From an uncultured Myxococcales bacterium (GTDB taxonomy: Bacteria; Myxococcota_A; Polyangia; Polyangiales; Polyangiaceae): 64,000 bases of DNA. The notes under the pieces were generated by a model. That model had not been told where the DNA came from. It made no database searches and was given only the letters and a program-made list of their open reading frames with translations. The position numbers and the translations under genes are program-made. The DNA is taken from positions 38,060 to 102,059 of the forward strand of contig CALFNG010000255.1 in the NCBI GenBank assembly GCA_937902985.1. The letters are read 5' to 3'. Below are positions 1 through 10,048 of this stretch, one piece after another. Position 1 is the first letter of the stretch, and each line of letters opens with the position of its first letter.

Positions 1-47
1 ACGGCTGCACCGCAGGCTCATGGTAGAGCCCCTCCCGCGGCTGGGGC

Positions 48-1187
48 ATGCGAGCGATCTCACTTCTTCGCGGGTTTCTAGGAATGGGCCTTGGCCTCGG
101 GCTCATGGCATGCACAGGGAGCGGCGACGATTACGCGTCGGTAGCCGCCGCCCCTCTCTCCGCCGACGCAAGCGTTCAAGATGGGGGGATCGGCGACGCG
201 ACGCTGACCGAGGGCGCTGCACCCGATGGCGGAGCCGGCATCGACGCCGCGTCAGACGCGCCAGGTACCCTGGCCGCTCTGCGCGTGGCCAACTGGTCGG
301 CGAGCGCTCCGATGGTCGATTTTTGTATCGCCCCGCACGGTACGAACGCGTTTCGGCGGCCTGTGCTTGCGGACCTCGCGGTCGCCATCAGCGAGGCGGG
401 CCTCGTCGACGCGGGGTCGTCGGCCGTGGCATTCCCCCAGGCCAGTGCCTATTTTCTCGTCGCCCCGGGTCAGTACGACGCCCGGCTCGTGCCCGGTGGG
501 GCCCCCGATTGCTCTGCGAAGATCGTCCCGGACGCAACCGCATTGCCCGTGTTCGACGCCGGTCAACAAGCGACGATTGCGCTCATCGGTGCACTGGACT
601 CGGACGGTGGGAAAAGGCCTCTCTCGATCGCGGCCTACTTTGACGACATCCGCGACGTCTACGCTCCGCCCCCCAGCGGAGGCGCGGCCGACAGCGGCGC
701 GCCAGGCGACGGAGGCGCGGCGACCGACGGCAACATCAACGCCGTCGCACCGCTCGACTCCAGTGTGCCGCAGGGCCGCCTGGCCGTTCGAGCGATCAAC
801 GCCAAACCCGGCGGCCTTCAGAACATCGATATCGGAATCGTTTCGAGTGTGACCGACGGCGCCCAGCTGGTGCCTTTCTTTCTCGGGATCCCTTACGGCG
901 CATCGAGCCGTTCAGCATCCAACTTCAGCGTCGTGGCCGACCCGAACGGCTACGCGCCGGCCGCCCCGCTCGTCGCCACGGACCTCATCGCGGTGCGCGC
1001 CATGGGTGCCCCGAACAACCTGGCCCTCGGGTCCGGCGTATCCGCGGCGGCTGGCGCCGTATTGACCTTCGTTGTGGTCGATACGCTTTCACCATCGAAA
1101 TCCAGCCCGACCGCACAGCTCGTCGAGTGCCTCGACAACGTCGGGACGCTCGGCCTCACGGGCAGTTGCGCCGTCGTCTCGCAGTGA
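48..1187 (+). CDS. DUF4397-like lipoprotein
   Basis: This 379-residue protein is probably exported and lipidated: a short basic N-terminus and hydrophobic run (GMGLGLGLMAC) give a lipobox with Cys22. An Ala/Asp/Gly-rich linker follows (to about residue 75), then two copies of a beta-rich module that open LRVANWSASAPMVDFCI and LAVRAINAKPGGLQNIDIGI. These resemble the DUF4397 domain common in surface lipoproteins of myxobacteria and Bacteroidetes; the match is from pattern memory, not a search. A second low-complexity Gly/Asp linker separates the copies. It is followed by a 205-bp gap and another large lipoprotein on the same strand. Function is unknown; a structural or adhesive surface role is a guess. 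Confidence 0.8.
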   Translation: MRAISLLRGFLGMGLGLGLMACTGSGDDYASVAAAPLSADASVQDGGIGDATLTEGAAPDGGAGIDAASDAPGTLAALRVANWSASAPMVDFCIAPHGTNAFRRPVLADLAVAISEAGLVDAGSSAVAFPQASAYFLVAPGQYDARLVPGGAPDCSAKIVPDATALPVFDAGQQATIALIGALDSDGGKRPLSIAAYFDDIRDVYAPPPSGGAADSGAPGDGGAATDGNINAVAPLDSSVPQGRLAVRAINAKPGGLQNIDIGIVSSVTDGAQLVPFFLGIPYGASSRSASNFSVVADPNGYAPAAPLVATDLIAVRAMGAPNNLALGSGVSAAAGAVLTFVVVDTLSPSKSSPTAQLVECLDNVGTLGLTGSCAVVSQ

Positions 1188-1392
1188 ACCCCGTCTCGCG
1201 AAGCGGGGCTGTTCACGGCGGCCCCCGCGGATACCGCGATGAAACGTTACGACGGCGTGGTGGCTGTGTGACTTTGTCAGACAACCCCCCTGCGGCCGTT
1301 GCCTCGACGGAACCTATGGGCGATGGTGCCGGGCGCTCGGCGCCCACGGCGTCCCTGGCGGAAACGCTTGCTGAAGACGACCTTCCTCGACC

Positions 1393-4300
1393 ATGATAGC
1401 CGCAGCGCGGAAAGCGACCGGACTGCTCGTATCCGCGGTCCTTGCGACGGCCGCCGCCGGATGCGGCTCCGGGGACGACACGACGTCGACGTTCGTGACC
1501 AACGTCGTCGGCCCGGATAGCGGGTCGGACGCTACCACCGCACCGCCGCGAAACGCAGACGCGGGGGGCCCCGACGTCGACCGCCCAGAGGTCGGCGTCA
1601 GCGACAGCACGACGGGCGCCCCGGTCGCGATGTTCTCGTCGGCATCGGTCGACGTTGGACTTGTCCCCTGCAGTGGAAAAGGAACCGCCGCGCTCCACGT
1701 CCAGAACACGGGCACGAGCGTTCTGGCCCTGAGCGTGGTGACCACCGGAAGCGTCTTCTCGGCGGTGCCCACGAGCCTGACGATTCCGCCGGGGCTCGAC
1801 GACGGGGGGTCCACCGGGACGCTCATCATCACGGCCGACGTTCCGGGCTCGTCTGCCGCAGCCATTCCGCTGACCGGCTCGCTCACTCTGTTCACGAACG
1901 ACCCGGCTCGGTCGAACGTGACCTTGCCCCTGTCCGTGACGCCAAGCGGCGCGACCATCGTCTTCCAGGATGCAACGGCGGTCAGTTTTCCTACGACCGG
2001 CGTGAATCAAGCCGCCTCGGCGCTGGCGGTAACGCTCGCGAATCGCGGGAACGCCCCGGCTACAGTCAACATTGGTGCTCCCCAGAATCCGTTTTACCTC
2101 ACGGGGTCGGCTGACGGGGGCGGGGGCCCGATCGACGTCGGTCGCACCTACTCTGCGAGCTTTGGCTTCACCCCGACCGACGCAGCGCTGAAGTCTCAGA
2201 TTGCAATCGTCACCATCACTAGCCCGACGTGCGGCGCGAACGTGGCGTCGATCTCGCTGACCGGCCAGGGCGCGCTCGGCAACGTGACGGGGTACCCGAC
2301 GGCCCCCCTTGATTTCGGGTTTGCCGATTGCGGAGGGAGCGCGCCCGCGCCAGCGCAGTTCCTTCTGACGAATACTGGACCCGCCGCGGCACACGTCACG
2401 AAGGCGTCGATCTCGGGACCGGGCTTCAGCACAAGCACGGCAGTCGGCCAGGTGATCCCCGGCGGCGGCGGCACGCTCCTCGTCAACGTCAACGCCCCCG
2501 CCGTTCCGAACGTCTCTTCGCTGACGCCGATTGCCGCGACCTTGACCCTGCAGACCGACGCGGACACATCGGCACAGACGATTGCCCTCACGGAAGAACC
2601 GCACGGCGCCGTTCTCGTTTTCGACACTTCAGCTAACCCAAATTTCGGCAGCTTCGGGCAATCGGTCCTTCTTCAGGCCACATCCCAAAACTTCAGCGTC
2701 AAGAACACCGGCACGGGTGCGGCGGTCGTAACGCTCTCGGCTGGAACCACCGGCTCGGCGCCCGCGCCCTTCACGGTCTCGAATCCGAGCTTCTCGATCC
2801 CTGCGGCCGGCGCCCAGACCGACGCCGTCATCTTCGCGCCAACTGCCGCGAACAACGCGGGCTCGCTCTCGATGAACGCCACGGGCACGCTTTGCGCGCC
2901 ATTGCCGTCGTCACTGCCGCTCTCGGGCGCCGGCGTCGGCGCGGGCCCATCGATAAACCCCACGTCTCTGACGTTCCCGGCCTTCTGCGGCGGGCCCCCC
3001 CCTGCTCCCGCCACCTTCACGGTCCGAAACGACGGCCAGGCCAACCTGAACTGGTCGATGAGCCCCGTCACGGGCGCGGGCAGCGAGCGATACACGCTCT
3101 CGGCTTCACCCGCGCCGGGCCTGCTCATGCCGGGAAAGACTTCGACGGTGACGGTCACCGCGGCCGCCATACCGTCCCCGACGCCGAACCCTCGCCCGTC
3201 TTCATACGCCTCGCACGTCACGATCACGACCGACGTACCGTTCGACAATCCGCACACCGTCACTCTGGGCGAGACGCCCCTCGGTGATGTGCTCTCCGTG
3301 TCACGCTCCAACCTTTCGTTCGGGCAGTTTCCGATCGGTACGTCCACGATCGCGCAAACGTTCATCGTAACGAACGACGCCAATCTGGGCTCGCCGGCGG
3401 CGACCCTCTCCGTCTCGCCGGACGGTTCCGGTGCGAGCGCCTATTCAATTGCGCCGGCAACGATCGGGAACCTCGCCCCGGGCGGTGGCGTTTCCGGCTT
3501 GGAGAGCGTGACGTTCCGTCCCGGGGACGCGATACCCTACCAAGCCAAGGTCGCGCTCGCGTCTACCGACAGGCTGTGTTCGCCGCTCCCTCCGGAGATC
3601 CAGCTCATGGGCACGGGAACGCAAGGCAAGGTCAGCGTCTCCGCGACCACCCTCGCCTTCGGCACCGATGCGAACGACCCCGGGGGCCTGGTGAACTGCG
3701 GGTCGACTGGACTCGCGCACACGTTCACCATCTCGAACATCGGAAATCAGCTCTTCAACGTCACGGGGCTGTCGCTCGGGCTGGGCGCCATGTCGCCTTA
3801 CGTCGTCTCGGGCGACGCGGCGACACTTCCGGCGGCAGCTCCGATCGGCGCCAGCCTCACCGTCACGGTGACGCCCAAGGCGATTCCAGCGAATGTCACG
3901 AATCCGAACGATGCCACACCATTCACCGACACGTTGACGGTTTCGACGGACGCCGCGCTTGACGCGCCACACCGGATCGCGCTGGTCATGCAGGCTCGTG
4001 GCGCCGTGATCACCGACACGCCGCTCGCCACGACATGGGACTTCGGGACGCTCGGCAACGGGCGGATCGGCACCTTTTCGAGCACGGTGACGAACACGGG
4101 CAACGCGGACGCCTCGATCGCGTTCTCGGGGCTCACCAACCCGACCATCTTCGGCTTGCAGGGGAGCCCCACGACGATCGCTGCCAACGCCGTCACCGAC
4201 ATTATGGGGCAGTTCTCGCCGCCTGCGACGAACCAGGTCTGGACCGACCACGGAACGCTGATCGTGACGCCGGCCCAGGTCTTCTGCGAACCGCTCCCGG

Positions 4301-5055
4301 CCGCCTGGAACCGTCCGGCGATCAGCTTGTCCGGATCCTCGATCGGTGGAAGTCTACCGGTTACCGTCTCAGGGAATCTGGCGTTTCCGACGACGGATTG
4401 CGGAAGCGCGGGGCCGGCGGCCCAGTCGATCACGCTGACCAACACGACGGCCGTGCCCTACGTCTACACGGCCGCGCTGAGCTACGGGGCGTTCTATACG
4501 CTGCAGAACCCGACCCAGGGCGACGCGGGGGCCGGGATCATCGCGGGTCACGGGGTGGTCGTGCTCGGGGTGACTCCGGTCACGGTCGCGCCCGGGCCTG
4601 GAGTCGTCGCCGGCTCGGCACCCTATGCCGACAATCTCGTCATTGCCATTCAGTCGCAAACGCCGAGCGGCGTCACGCTCCCCATCTCGTGGACGCTCAA
4701 CGGCGCGATGCTGTCGCTGCCCGAGGGCATGGGCCCGAACAAGGACTCGACGGGCAACCAGTTCTACGTCGCCGACAGTCAAAGCGGGCTCACTCTCCCG
4801 ATGGACAACTCGGGCACCGCAACGGCCTCGGTTCAGTTCGGAATTCAACCACTGGGCGCGTTCACCGTAACTCCGACGCCGCCCATCGCCATCGAGCCGA
4901 ACATTCGCGCTCTGCCGCGCCTCAGCAGCGCTTCAGCAGACACCGCGTGCCCGGCCCTCACCGCCGGGTCGGCTACTTTTCTCTACTCCGGGCCGGTGTG
5001 CCGGCCGTTTCAGTTTCCGAAGATCACGATCCAATCCTGCGCCGGTGCGTTCTGA
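1393..5055 (+). CDS. Large lipoprotein with ASH/choice-of-anchor-D repeats
   Basis: This is a 1220-residue lipoprotein. The signal segment LLVSAVLATAAAGC has a lipobox at about Cys24, followed by a Thr/Asp/Gly linker. The rest is a tandem series of roughly nine divergent Ig-like units. Each begins with a pattern such as LDFGFADCGG or FPAFCGG followed by PAPAxFxLTNTG, and ends in LTGxG. This matches the ASPM/SPD-2/Hydin (ASH, 'choice-of-anchor D') class of extracellular or periplasmic beta-sandwich repeats. A Cys pair recurs in most units. No enzyme motif is visible. It stops 39 bp before the next gene (5095) and may lead that operon. A long surface rod is the likely role. Confidence 0.82.
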   Translation: MIAAARKATGLLVSAVLATAAAGCGSGDDTTSTFVTNVVGPDSGSDATTAPPRNADAGGPDVDRPEVGVSDSTTGAPVAMFSSASVDVGLVPCSGKGTAALHVQNTGTSVLALSVVTTGSVFSAVPTSLTIPPGLDDGGSTGTLIITADVPGSSAAAIPLTGSLTLFTNDPARSNVTLPLSVTPSGATIVFQDATAVSFPTTGVNQAASALAVTLANRGNAPATVNIGAPQNPFYLTGSADGGGGPIDVGRTYSASFGFTPTDAALKSQIAIVTITSPTCGANVASISLTGQGALGNVTGYPTAPLDFGFADCGGSAPAPAQFLLTNTGPAAAHVTKASISGPGFSTSTAVGQVIPGGGGTLLVNVNAPAVPNVSSLTPIAATLTLQTDADTSAQTIALTEEPHGAVLVFDTSANPNFGSFGQSVLLQATSQNFSVKNTGTGAAVVTLSAGTTGSAPAPFTVSNPSFSIPAAGAQTDAVIFAPTAANNAGSLSMNATGTLCAPLPSSLPLSGAGVGAGPSINPTSLTFPAFCGGPPPAPATFTVRNDGQANLNWSMSPVTGAGSERYTLSASPAPGLLMPGKTSTVTVTAAAIPSPTPNPRPSSYASHVTITTDVPFDNPHTVTLGETPLGDVLSVSRSNLSFGQFPIGTSTIAQTFIVTNDANLGSPAATLSVSPDGSGASAYSIAPATIGNLAPGGGVSGLESVTFRPGDAIPYQAKVALASTDRLCSPLPPEIQLMGTGTQGKVSVSATTLAFGTDANDPGGLVNCGSTGLAHTFTISNIGNQLFNVTGLSLGLGAMSPYVVSGDAATLPAAAPIGASLTVTVTPKAIPANVTNPNDATPFTDTLTVSTDAALDAPHRIALVMQARGAVITDTPLATTWDFGTLGNGRIGTFSSTVTNTGNADASIAFSGLTNPTIFGLQGSPTTIAANAVTDIMGQFSPPATNQVWTDHGTLIVTPAQVFCEPLPAAWNRPAISLSGSSIGGSLPVTVSGNLAFPTTDCGSAGPAAQSITLTNTTAVPYVYTAALSYGAFYTLQNPTQGDAGAGIIAGHGVVVLGVTPVTVAPGPGVVAGSAPYADNLVIAIQSQTPSGVTLPISWTLNGAMLSLPEGMGPNKDSTGNQFYVADSQSGLTLPMDNSGTATASVQFGIQPLGAFTVTPTPPIAIEPNIRALPRLSSASADTACPALTAGSATFLYSGPVCRPFQFPKITIQSCAGAF

Positions 5056-5094
5056 GGTCCGACGCTTTGCTCGAACTCGTTGAGGAGGCAATCC

Positions 5095-7269
5095 ATGGCC
5101 AGTAAACGCCCGACCCGCCCCGTTGCCGCGGAGCGCCAGGAGGCCGGGTCCGCCGATTTGCCGCTCGATCACGCCCTGTCGCTTCTCCTGGCCGACGAGA
5201 CGGAGAACGCGCTCCGGTGGGGCGCCGCCGTGCTCGAGGGCGGCCCCTGGACGCCCGGTGCACTGGTCATCACCGCGCGCCTTCTCGACCAGATGGGCCG
5301 ACGGCGCGCGGCCGTCGAGGGCCTGAATCTGGCGATCAATCAGGCGATCATCGAGGGCAATCTGCCGCTCGCGATGGCTGCCCTCGGCGACCTGCGGTCG
5401 TGCGGTGCCGACGTCGAGGTCCCGCTCGACCAGATCGCCTCCGCGTTCTGCGTGGGTTCCGATCGGCTCCATCAAGACGAGGCCGAGTCCTTGTCTCCGC
5501 AGCTCGCAGAGTTCCGCCCGCTGAGCCCCTTTCTCACGGGCCCCGCGCTGGCATCCAAGGCGGCGCAGATCGTCGAGACCGTGCGACGCACGGAGCACGA
5601 CGACAAGGACGAGGGTCCAGCGAGAATCGCGCCGCTGCCCCTCTTCAGCGCCCTCGGCAAAGAGGCACTCCACGATCTGCTGGCGGCCTTCGAGACCCTG
5701 ACCGTCCCCACGGGCCACGCCGTGATCCGCGAGGGTGAGGAGGAGGCGGCCGCGTACATCGTCGCTCGCGGTGAGCTCGAAGTCTCGCGGCGCGCCACCG
5801 ATGCCAACGGAAAGCCCATCGTCGTCGCGCGCCTCGGAAGCGGCGCATTCTTCGGTGAAATGGCGCTCCTCTCCCAGCTTCCCGGGGCCGCCAGTGTGAT
5901 CGCGACGCGCCCCTCGATTCTGCTCGTCGCCAAGCGCGAGGATCTCGAGGCCGTCGTCGAGAAACACCCGGAAGTCGCCGCCGAGCTCGCGGCGCATTGC
6001 CGACGGCAGTCCGTGGCGAACCTCGGCTGGGCGTCGCCCGTCGTGCTGGCGATCCCACCCCGCGAGCGCGCCGCCCTGGTCGAGCACTTCGAAACGCGCG
6101 TCTTCGAGGCGGGCGACAAGCTCGTCGAGGCGGGCGAAGAGGCGCGCGGCCTGCATCTCATCGTTTCGGGAGAGATCGGGATCGTCGCCCATGAGGGCGG
6201 CGAACGAATCTCCCTCGCGACGCTTACGGCGGGAGAGACGGTTGGCGAAGTCGAGCTCGTTCTCTGCCGGAATTCAGTGGCAGACGCGATCGCAGTCCGG
6301 CCTACGGCGACTCTCTTCTTGCCGCGCGAAGAGTTCTTCGCCCTCGTTCAAGACCACCCCCCCATCTTGCACGGTCTGTACGGGATCGCCGTCCGACGGC
6401 ACGCTGAGACGAATCTCGCGCTCGGCGCCGGTTCGTCCGCGGCGCTCGACGAGGCCTGGCACGCAGACATCTCGGAGGACGCGGCCGCCCTCGTCGAGCC
6501 GGCGCCGCGTGCGACCCCAACTGCGGGGCAACGGATCTCTCCGCTGGCCCGCGGGACCTTGGGGATCTCCAGGGCGAGCTCGGCGCCGCCAGCGCGCTCC
6601 CCAACGCTTCCGCCACCTTTGCCGCCGCCGCCACCGCCGGTGACCATGGCCAGCACGCCGCTGCCCCCCGTCACTTCCACGATCCCCGGGCTGCCGGTGC
6701 CTCGACGCACCACGAATCCGCCGGCAGTCCCGGCCTCCGTTCGGCCCAACGAGTTCGCGCGTGCGTCGAGCAAGGTCTCGAGCTTTGCGCCGCTGACCGC
6801 TTCCACATCGTCGGGCGGAGAGGCGTCTTCTCCCTTCGCCGCGCGAACGCTGGGGGTCGTCGCGCTCGTGGCGGCCGCGGCCGGGGTCATCGCGGTCCTG
6901 GCGACGCGTGGCTCGCAGGGGAACGCCCTCCCCACGCCGCCCCCCGCCGCCGCTCATGCGCCCGTCGCCGCACCGCTGCCGTCTCCCAGTCCGGCCGCGG
7001 ACTGGACCGCTGCTCCCGTCGAGACAGCCCGACCGACCGTGGCGCCCCGGCCCGTCGCCCCGCATGTCGTCACGAAACCGAAGGTCGTCGTGGAGCCGAA
7101 CCCGGTGTTCCGCGCCGGCGACGGCCCGACGCATGGCGCCGCACCGGTGGCGAGCCAGCTCTCCCCCTCCTCGGCGACCGCCGCGCCGCCTGCGCACTCG
7201 GCGACCTCGCCCGCAGGTTCAACAGACGTGCGCGCGATCGGCGCGGGCGAGTTCGGAGGACGCGAGTGA
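5095..7269 (+). CDS. Membrane protein with two cyclic-nucleotide-binding domains
   Basis: The start is the ATG preceded by GAGGAGG at 5083-5089; an upstream in-frame TTG has no such site. The 724-residue protein has an alpha-helical, TPR-like N-terminus (about 20-150) and two Crp-type cNMP-binding domains, at about 181-298 (with GSGAFFGEMALLSQLPGAAS) and 328-432 (with AGETVGEVELVL). A Pro/Ala-rich linker, one transmembrane helix near 584-603 (TLGVVALVAAAAGVIAVLAT) and a Pro-rich tail follow. The first domain keeps the FGE..LL...R-like phosphate cassette only partly (AAS in place of the usual R-A/S), so ligand binding is uncertain. It is the first gene of a packed run with a TPR protein and a Ser/Thr kinase, so a regulatory or scaffold role in that pathway is inferred. 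Confidence 0.85.
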   Translation: MASKRPTRPVAAERQEAGSADLPLDHALSLLLADETENALRWGAAVLEGGPWTPGALVITARLLDQMGRRRAAVEGLNLAINQAIIEGNLPLAMAALGDLRSCGADVEVPLDQIASAFCVGSDRLHQDEAESLSPQLAEFRPLSPFLTGPALASKAAQIVETVRRTEHDDKDEGPARIAPLPLFSALGKEALHDLLAAFETLTVPTGHAVIREGEEEAAAYIVARGELEVSRRATDANGKPIVVARLGSGAFFGEMALLSQLPGAASVIATRPSILLVAKREDLEAVVEKHPEVAAELAAHCRRQSVANLGWASPVVLAIPPRERAALVEHFETRVFEAGDKLVEAGEEARGLHLIVSGEIGIVAHEGGERISLATLTAGETVGEVELVLCRNSVADAIAVRPTATLFLPREEFFALVQDHPPILHGLYGIAVRRHAETNLALGAGSSAALDEAWHADISEDAAALVEPAPRATPTAGQRISPLARGTLGISRASSAPPARSPTLPPPLPPPPPPVTMASTPLPPVTSTIPGLPVPRRTTNPPAVPASVRPNEFARASSKVSSFAPLTASTSSGGEASSPFAARTLGVVALVAAAAGVIAVLATRGSQGNALPTPPPAAAHAPVAAPLPSPSPAADWTAAPVETARPTVAPRPVAPHVVTKPKVVVEPNPVFRAGDGPTHGAAPVASQLSPSSATAAPPAHSATSPAGSTDVRAIGAGEFGGRE

Positions 7270-8213
7270 ACCGCAGGATCTGGTTTGGAATGGGCGTCGC
7301 CTCGCTCGCTCTCTCGCAGGCGTCCAGCGCAAGAGGCGAGCCCCCGGTCAGCGGACAAGCCGACGCCCTCTTCGAGCAGGCCATGGACCTGCGGAGCGCG
7401 GGGAACGACGCCGCAGCGTGCCCAAAATTCGCTGCAAGCAAGCAGCTGGCCCCCGCCATCGGAGTGACGCTCTATCTCGCAGAGTGCTACGAGCGCACCG
7501 GGCGAAGCGCGAGCGCGTGGCGCGAGTTTCGCGAAGCCGAAAAGATGGCCGGCGAACGCAATGACAAGCGCGCCGAGGTCGCCGGAAAACGCGCGGCCGC
7601 GCTCGAACCGAGCCTCGACCGGCTCACCGTCGGGACGCCTGGCCGGAGCATCGACGCGGGAACGGTCGTGACGGTCGATGGCGCAGCTCTGGCGCCTGAA
7701 TTCTTGGGCCATGCGCTCGCCGTTGACCCCGGTGACCATACCGTGACGATCACGTCTCCAGGTCAGGCGGCGAGGACCCTCACTGCGCACGTCGACGCGG
7801 CCACACCCACAGCGATCGTACGCATCGACGCAGCGCAGCCGTCCGAGGTCACGTTGCCTCCAGCGGCCACGGCCGACACGACACCCGCGGCGACCGCGGA
7901 GACCGGCGACCGCGGCGTCACGGGACGATTCGTCGGGATGGGGCTGGTCGTCGCGGGCGCGGCCGGGATTGGAATCGGCACGTGGCTTCTGACCGACAAG
8001 GTCCGAGACCTGATGCCCAACGGTCAGCTCTGCGATCCCCGTCTTCGAGCTCACGCTATTCCCGAGGGAATCGTCGCGCTCTCCGTCGGCGGCGTGGCCG
8101 TCATTTCCGGAGTCTCTCTTTATTACGTAAGTCGGCCGCATCACGCTGGAATCGCTCTCTCGCCCGCGATCGTCCCGAGTGGCGCTGGAGCCCTCTTGAG
8201 CGGAAGCTTCTGA
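7266..8213 (+). CDS. Periplasmic TPR protein with C-terminal membrane segments
   Basis: The GTG start overlaps the stop of the preceding gene (GTGA), which implies translational coupling. The 315-residue product has a signal peptide (to about residue 24), a TPR-like helical block (ALFEQAMDLRSAGNDAAACPK to about 115), and a beta-rich PEGA-like section with GRSIDAGTVVTVDGAAL and VDPGDHTVTIT. Two hydrophobic segments near the C-terminus follow (VGMGLVVAGAAGIGIGTWLL and ALSVGGVAVISGVSLYYV). This arrangement is common beside Ser/Thr kinases in Polyangiales, but its function is not established. The kinase gene follows after 11 bp. Confidence 0.82.
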   Translation: MNRRIWFGMGVASLALSQASSARGEPPVSGQADALFEQAMDLRSAGNDAAACPKFAASKQLAPAIGVTLYLAECYERTGRSASAWREFREAEKMAGERNDKRAEVAGKRAAALEPSLDRLTVGTPGRSIDAGTVVTVDGAALAPEFLGHALAVDPGDHTVTITSPGQAARTLTAHVDAATPTAIVRIDAAQPSEVTLPPAATADTTPAATAETGDRGVTGRFVGMGLVVAGAAGIGIGTWLLTDKVRDLMPNGQLCDPRLRAHAIPEGIVALSVGGVAVISGVSLYYVSRPHHAGIALSPAIVPSGAGALLSGSF

Positions 8214-8224
8214 GCTCGACGGTC

Positions 8225-10048
8225 ATGGAGGTCGAGGCGCACAAGACTGCCAGCGGCAAACCTCTCGCCGCCGGCGAGAGCTCGGCGCCGCGAACCATCG
8301 GACGCTTTCGGGTGATCGCGGAGCTTGGGCGGGGATCGACCAGCATCGTCCATCTCGGAGCGGTCAACGGCCCCGCCGGATTCAACAAGCTCTTCGCGAT
8401 CAAGCAGTTGCGGCGCGCGCTCGCCGCCGATCCCGCGCTGATCAATCTGTTCCTCGCCGAGGCGCGGGTCGGGGCGCAGCTGAACCACCCGAACATCGTC
8501 ACGACGCTGGAAATCGACGAAAAGGAGGCGCTCCCGTACATCGTGATGGAGTACCTCGACGGGCAGACGCTCCAGAATCTCGTGGCAACCGCCCGCATGG
8601 CGTTCATGCCGTTGCCCCTGCACATGCACCTCGCGGCTTTGAGCGGCGCGCTCGAGGGCCTCGGGCACGCGCATGCCGCACTCGGACCCGACGGGCTTCC
8701 CATGCACGTCGTCCACCGCGACGTGAGCCCGCACAACGTGTTCGTGACGAGCAGCGGAGTGCCCAAGCTCCTCGACTTCGGAGGCGCCCAGACGGGCGCG
8801 CCGGCGGACGAATCGCCGAGCGTCATGCCGAACAGCGCCGCCCGGGTGGCGTACTTGTCTCCCGAGCAGGCCCTGGGTAACCCGGTCGATGCTCGCTCCG
8901 ATCTGTTCTCCATGGGAGTGATGTTCTGGGAAGCGGTCACGCGGAAGCGCTTCTGGTCAGAGGAGGCGACCAAGGCGGAGATCCTTCGCGCGCTCGCGGC
9001 GCGCGAGCTCCCTTCGACGCGGGTGTCCATGCTCGCGAAGGTCGACGAGCCGCTCCGAGCCATCGCGTTGAAGGCCACATGCCCGCGGCCCGAAGACCGC
9101 TACGAGAGCGCGACGGCCTTTCAGAGGGAGCTGCAGACCGCCCTTCGCGCAATGACGCCGCCAGCCTTTGATCTCCGCGACCTCGGAAAGCGCCTCGCCA
9201 CGATCTTTGCCACCGACCGCGCTCGGCTTCAGGCGGCCATCGAGGCTCAGATCGGCCAGCGGCCGCCGGACGTCATCTCGCGCGATCCACGGGGGGGGGC
9301 GGCGGCGTCACGAGAAGACGAGCCGGAAGCGGCCCAGGTCCTGCCCGAGGCGCCATTCGCAACGTTCGAGGCCGAGGCAGCGAATGCATCGGAGCCGGTG
9401 AGTTCGAGCCGCCCAACGCCCTCGAGCCGGCCAACGCCCTCGAGCCGTCCCATGCCTGCGAGCTTGCCTCCGCCCGCGAGCTTCGTCTGGGCGGAGAGTC
9501 GTTTCCCGTCGGAGGGACCCTTACCGTCGTTTCCCCTTCCCGACGCAGACCATTCGGACCGCGCTCATCGTCGGAGGGTGGCCATCGCAGGGCTGGCGCT
9601 CGCCGCGATCTTCGGCATCGTCGTCGCCGCGATTCGCAGCTCGGGCCAGGACGCGCAACCATCCGCAAACACGTCGGCGACTCCCGAAGCGTCGCAAAGC
9701 GCCGCGACCTCGCCTCGCGAGACGCCTCGCAGCGCACCACCGGCTATCGCGCCGTCAGAGTCGTCCCCGGCTGCAGTCTCGCCCGGGGCGACAGCCAACG
9801 TGCCTAACGCAAAGGCGGTTACGCCAGAGGCTTCTGCGCATGGCCACGAGGTGGGCGTCGCCAGCGGACGCGCCCTGGCGTCGCCGATGCGTGCCCGTAG
9901 TCCCGGCGTCGCGCCCGCGGAAGCGAAGCCGACTCCTGTGGCCTCCACGAGCCAAGACCTCCCCGTCCGTGTCTCGGGCAGCGCGGCCCCCACCCCCGCA
10001 GGGCGTCCGGTGCACCCCATCGACTCGATGAACCCCTACGGCCCATGA
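8225..10048 (+). CDS. Membrane Ser/Thr protein kinase (Hanks type)
   Basis: The 607-residue protein has a complete kinase domain at about residues 27-295: glycine loop LGRGSTS, catalytic Lys60 in AIKQL, helix-C Glu79, catalytic loop HRDVSPHN with Asp166, DFG at 184-186, and SPEQA in place of APE. All catalytic residues are present, so it is probably active. A Ser/Pro/Arg-rich juxtamembrane region contains three short SSRPTP-type repeats. One transmembrane helix (VAIAGLALAAIFGIVVAAI) and a low-complexity extracytoplasmic tail without PASTA repeats follow. The ATG at 8225 is chosen because the kinase domain begins soon after it and it lies 11 bp past the upstream stop. A 9-G tract at 9294-9302 is read in frame. 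Confidence 0.93.
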   Translation: MEVEAHKTASGKPLAAGESSAPRTIGRFRVIAELGRGSTSIVHLGAVNGPAGFNKLFAIKQLRRALAADPALINLFLAEARVGAQLNHPNIVTTLEIDEKEALPYIVMEYLDGQTLQNLVATARMAFMPLPLHMHLAALSGALEGLGHAHAALGPDGLPMHVVHRDVSPHNVFVTSSGVPKLLDFGGAQTGAPADESPSVMPNSAARVAYLSPEQALGNPVDARSDLFSMGVMFWEAVTRKRFWSEEATKAEILRALAARELPSTRVSMLAKVDEPLRAIALKATCPRPEDRYESATAFQRELQTALRAMTPPAFDLRDLGKRLATIFATDRARLQAAIEAQIGQRPPDVISRDPRGGAAASREDEPEAAQVLPEAPFATFEAEAANASEPVSSSRPTPSSRPTPSSRPMPASLPPPASFVWAESRFPSEGPLPSFPLPDADHSDRAHRRRVAIAGLALAAIFGIVVAAIRSSGQDAQPSANTSATPEASQSAATSPRETPRSAPPAIAPSESSPAAVSPGATANVPNAKAVTPEASAHGHEVGVASGRALASPMRARSPGVAPAEAKPTPVASTSQDLPVRVSGSAAPTPAGRPVHPIDSMNPYGP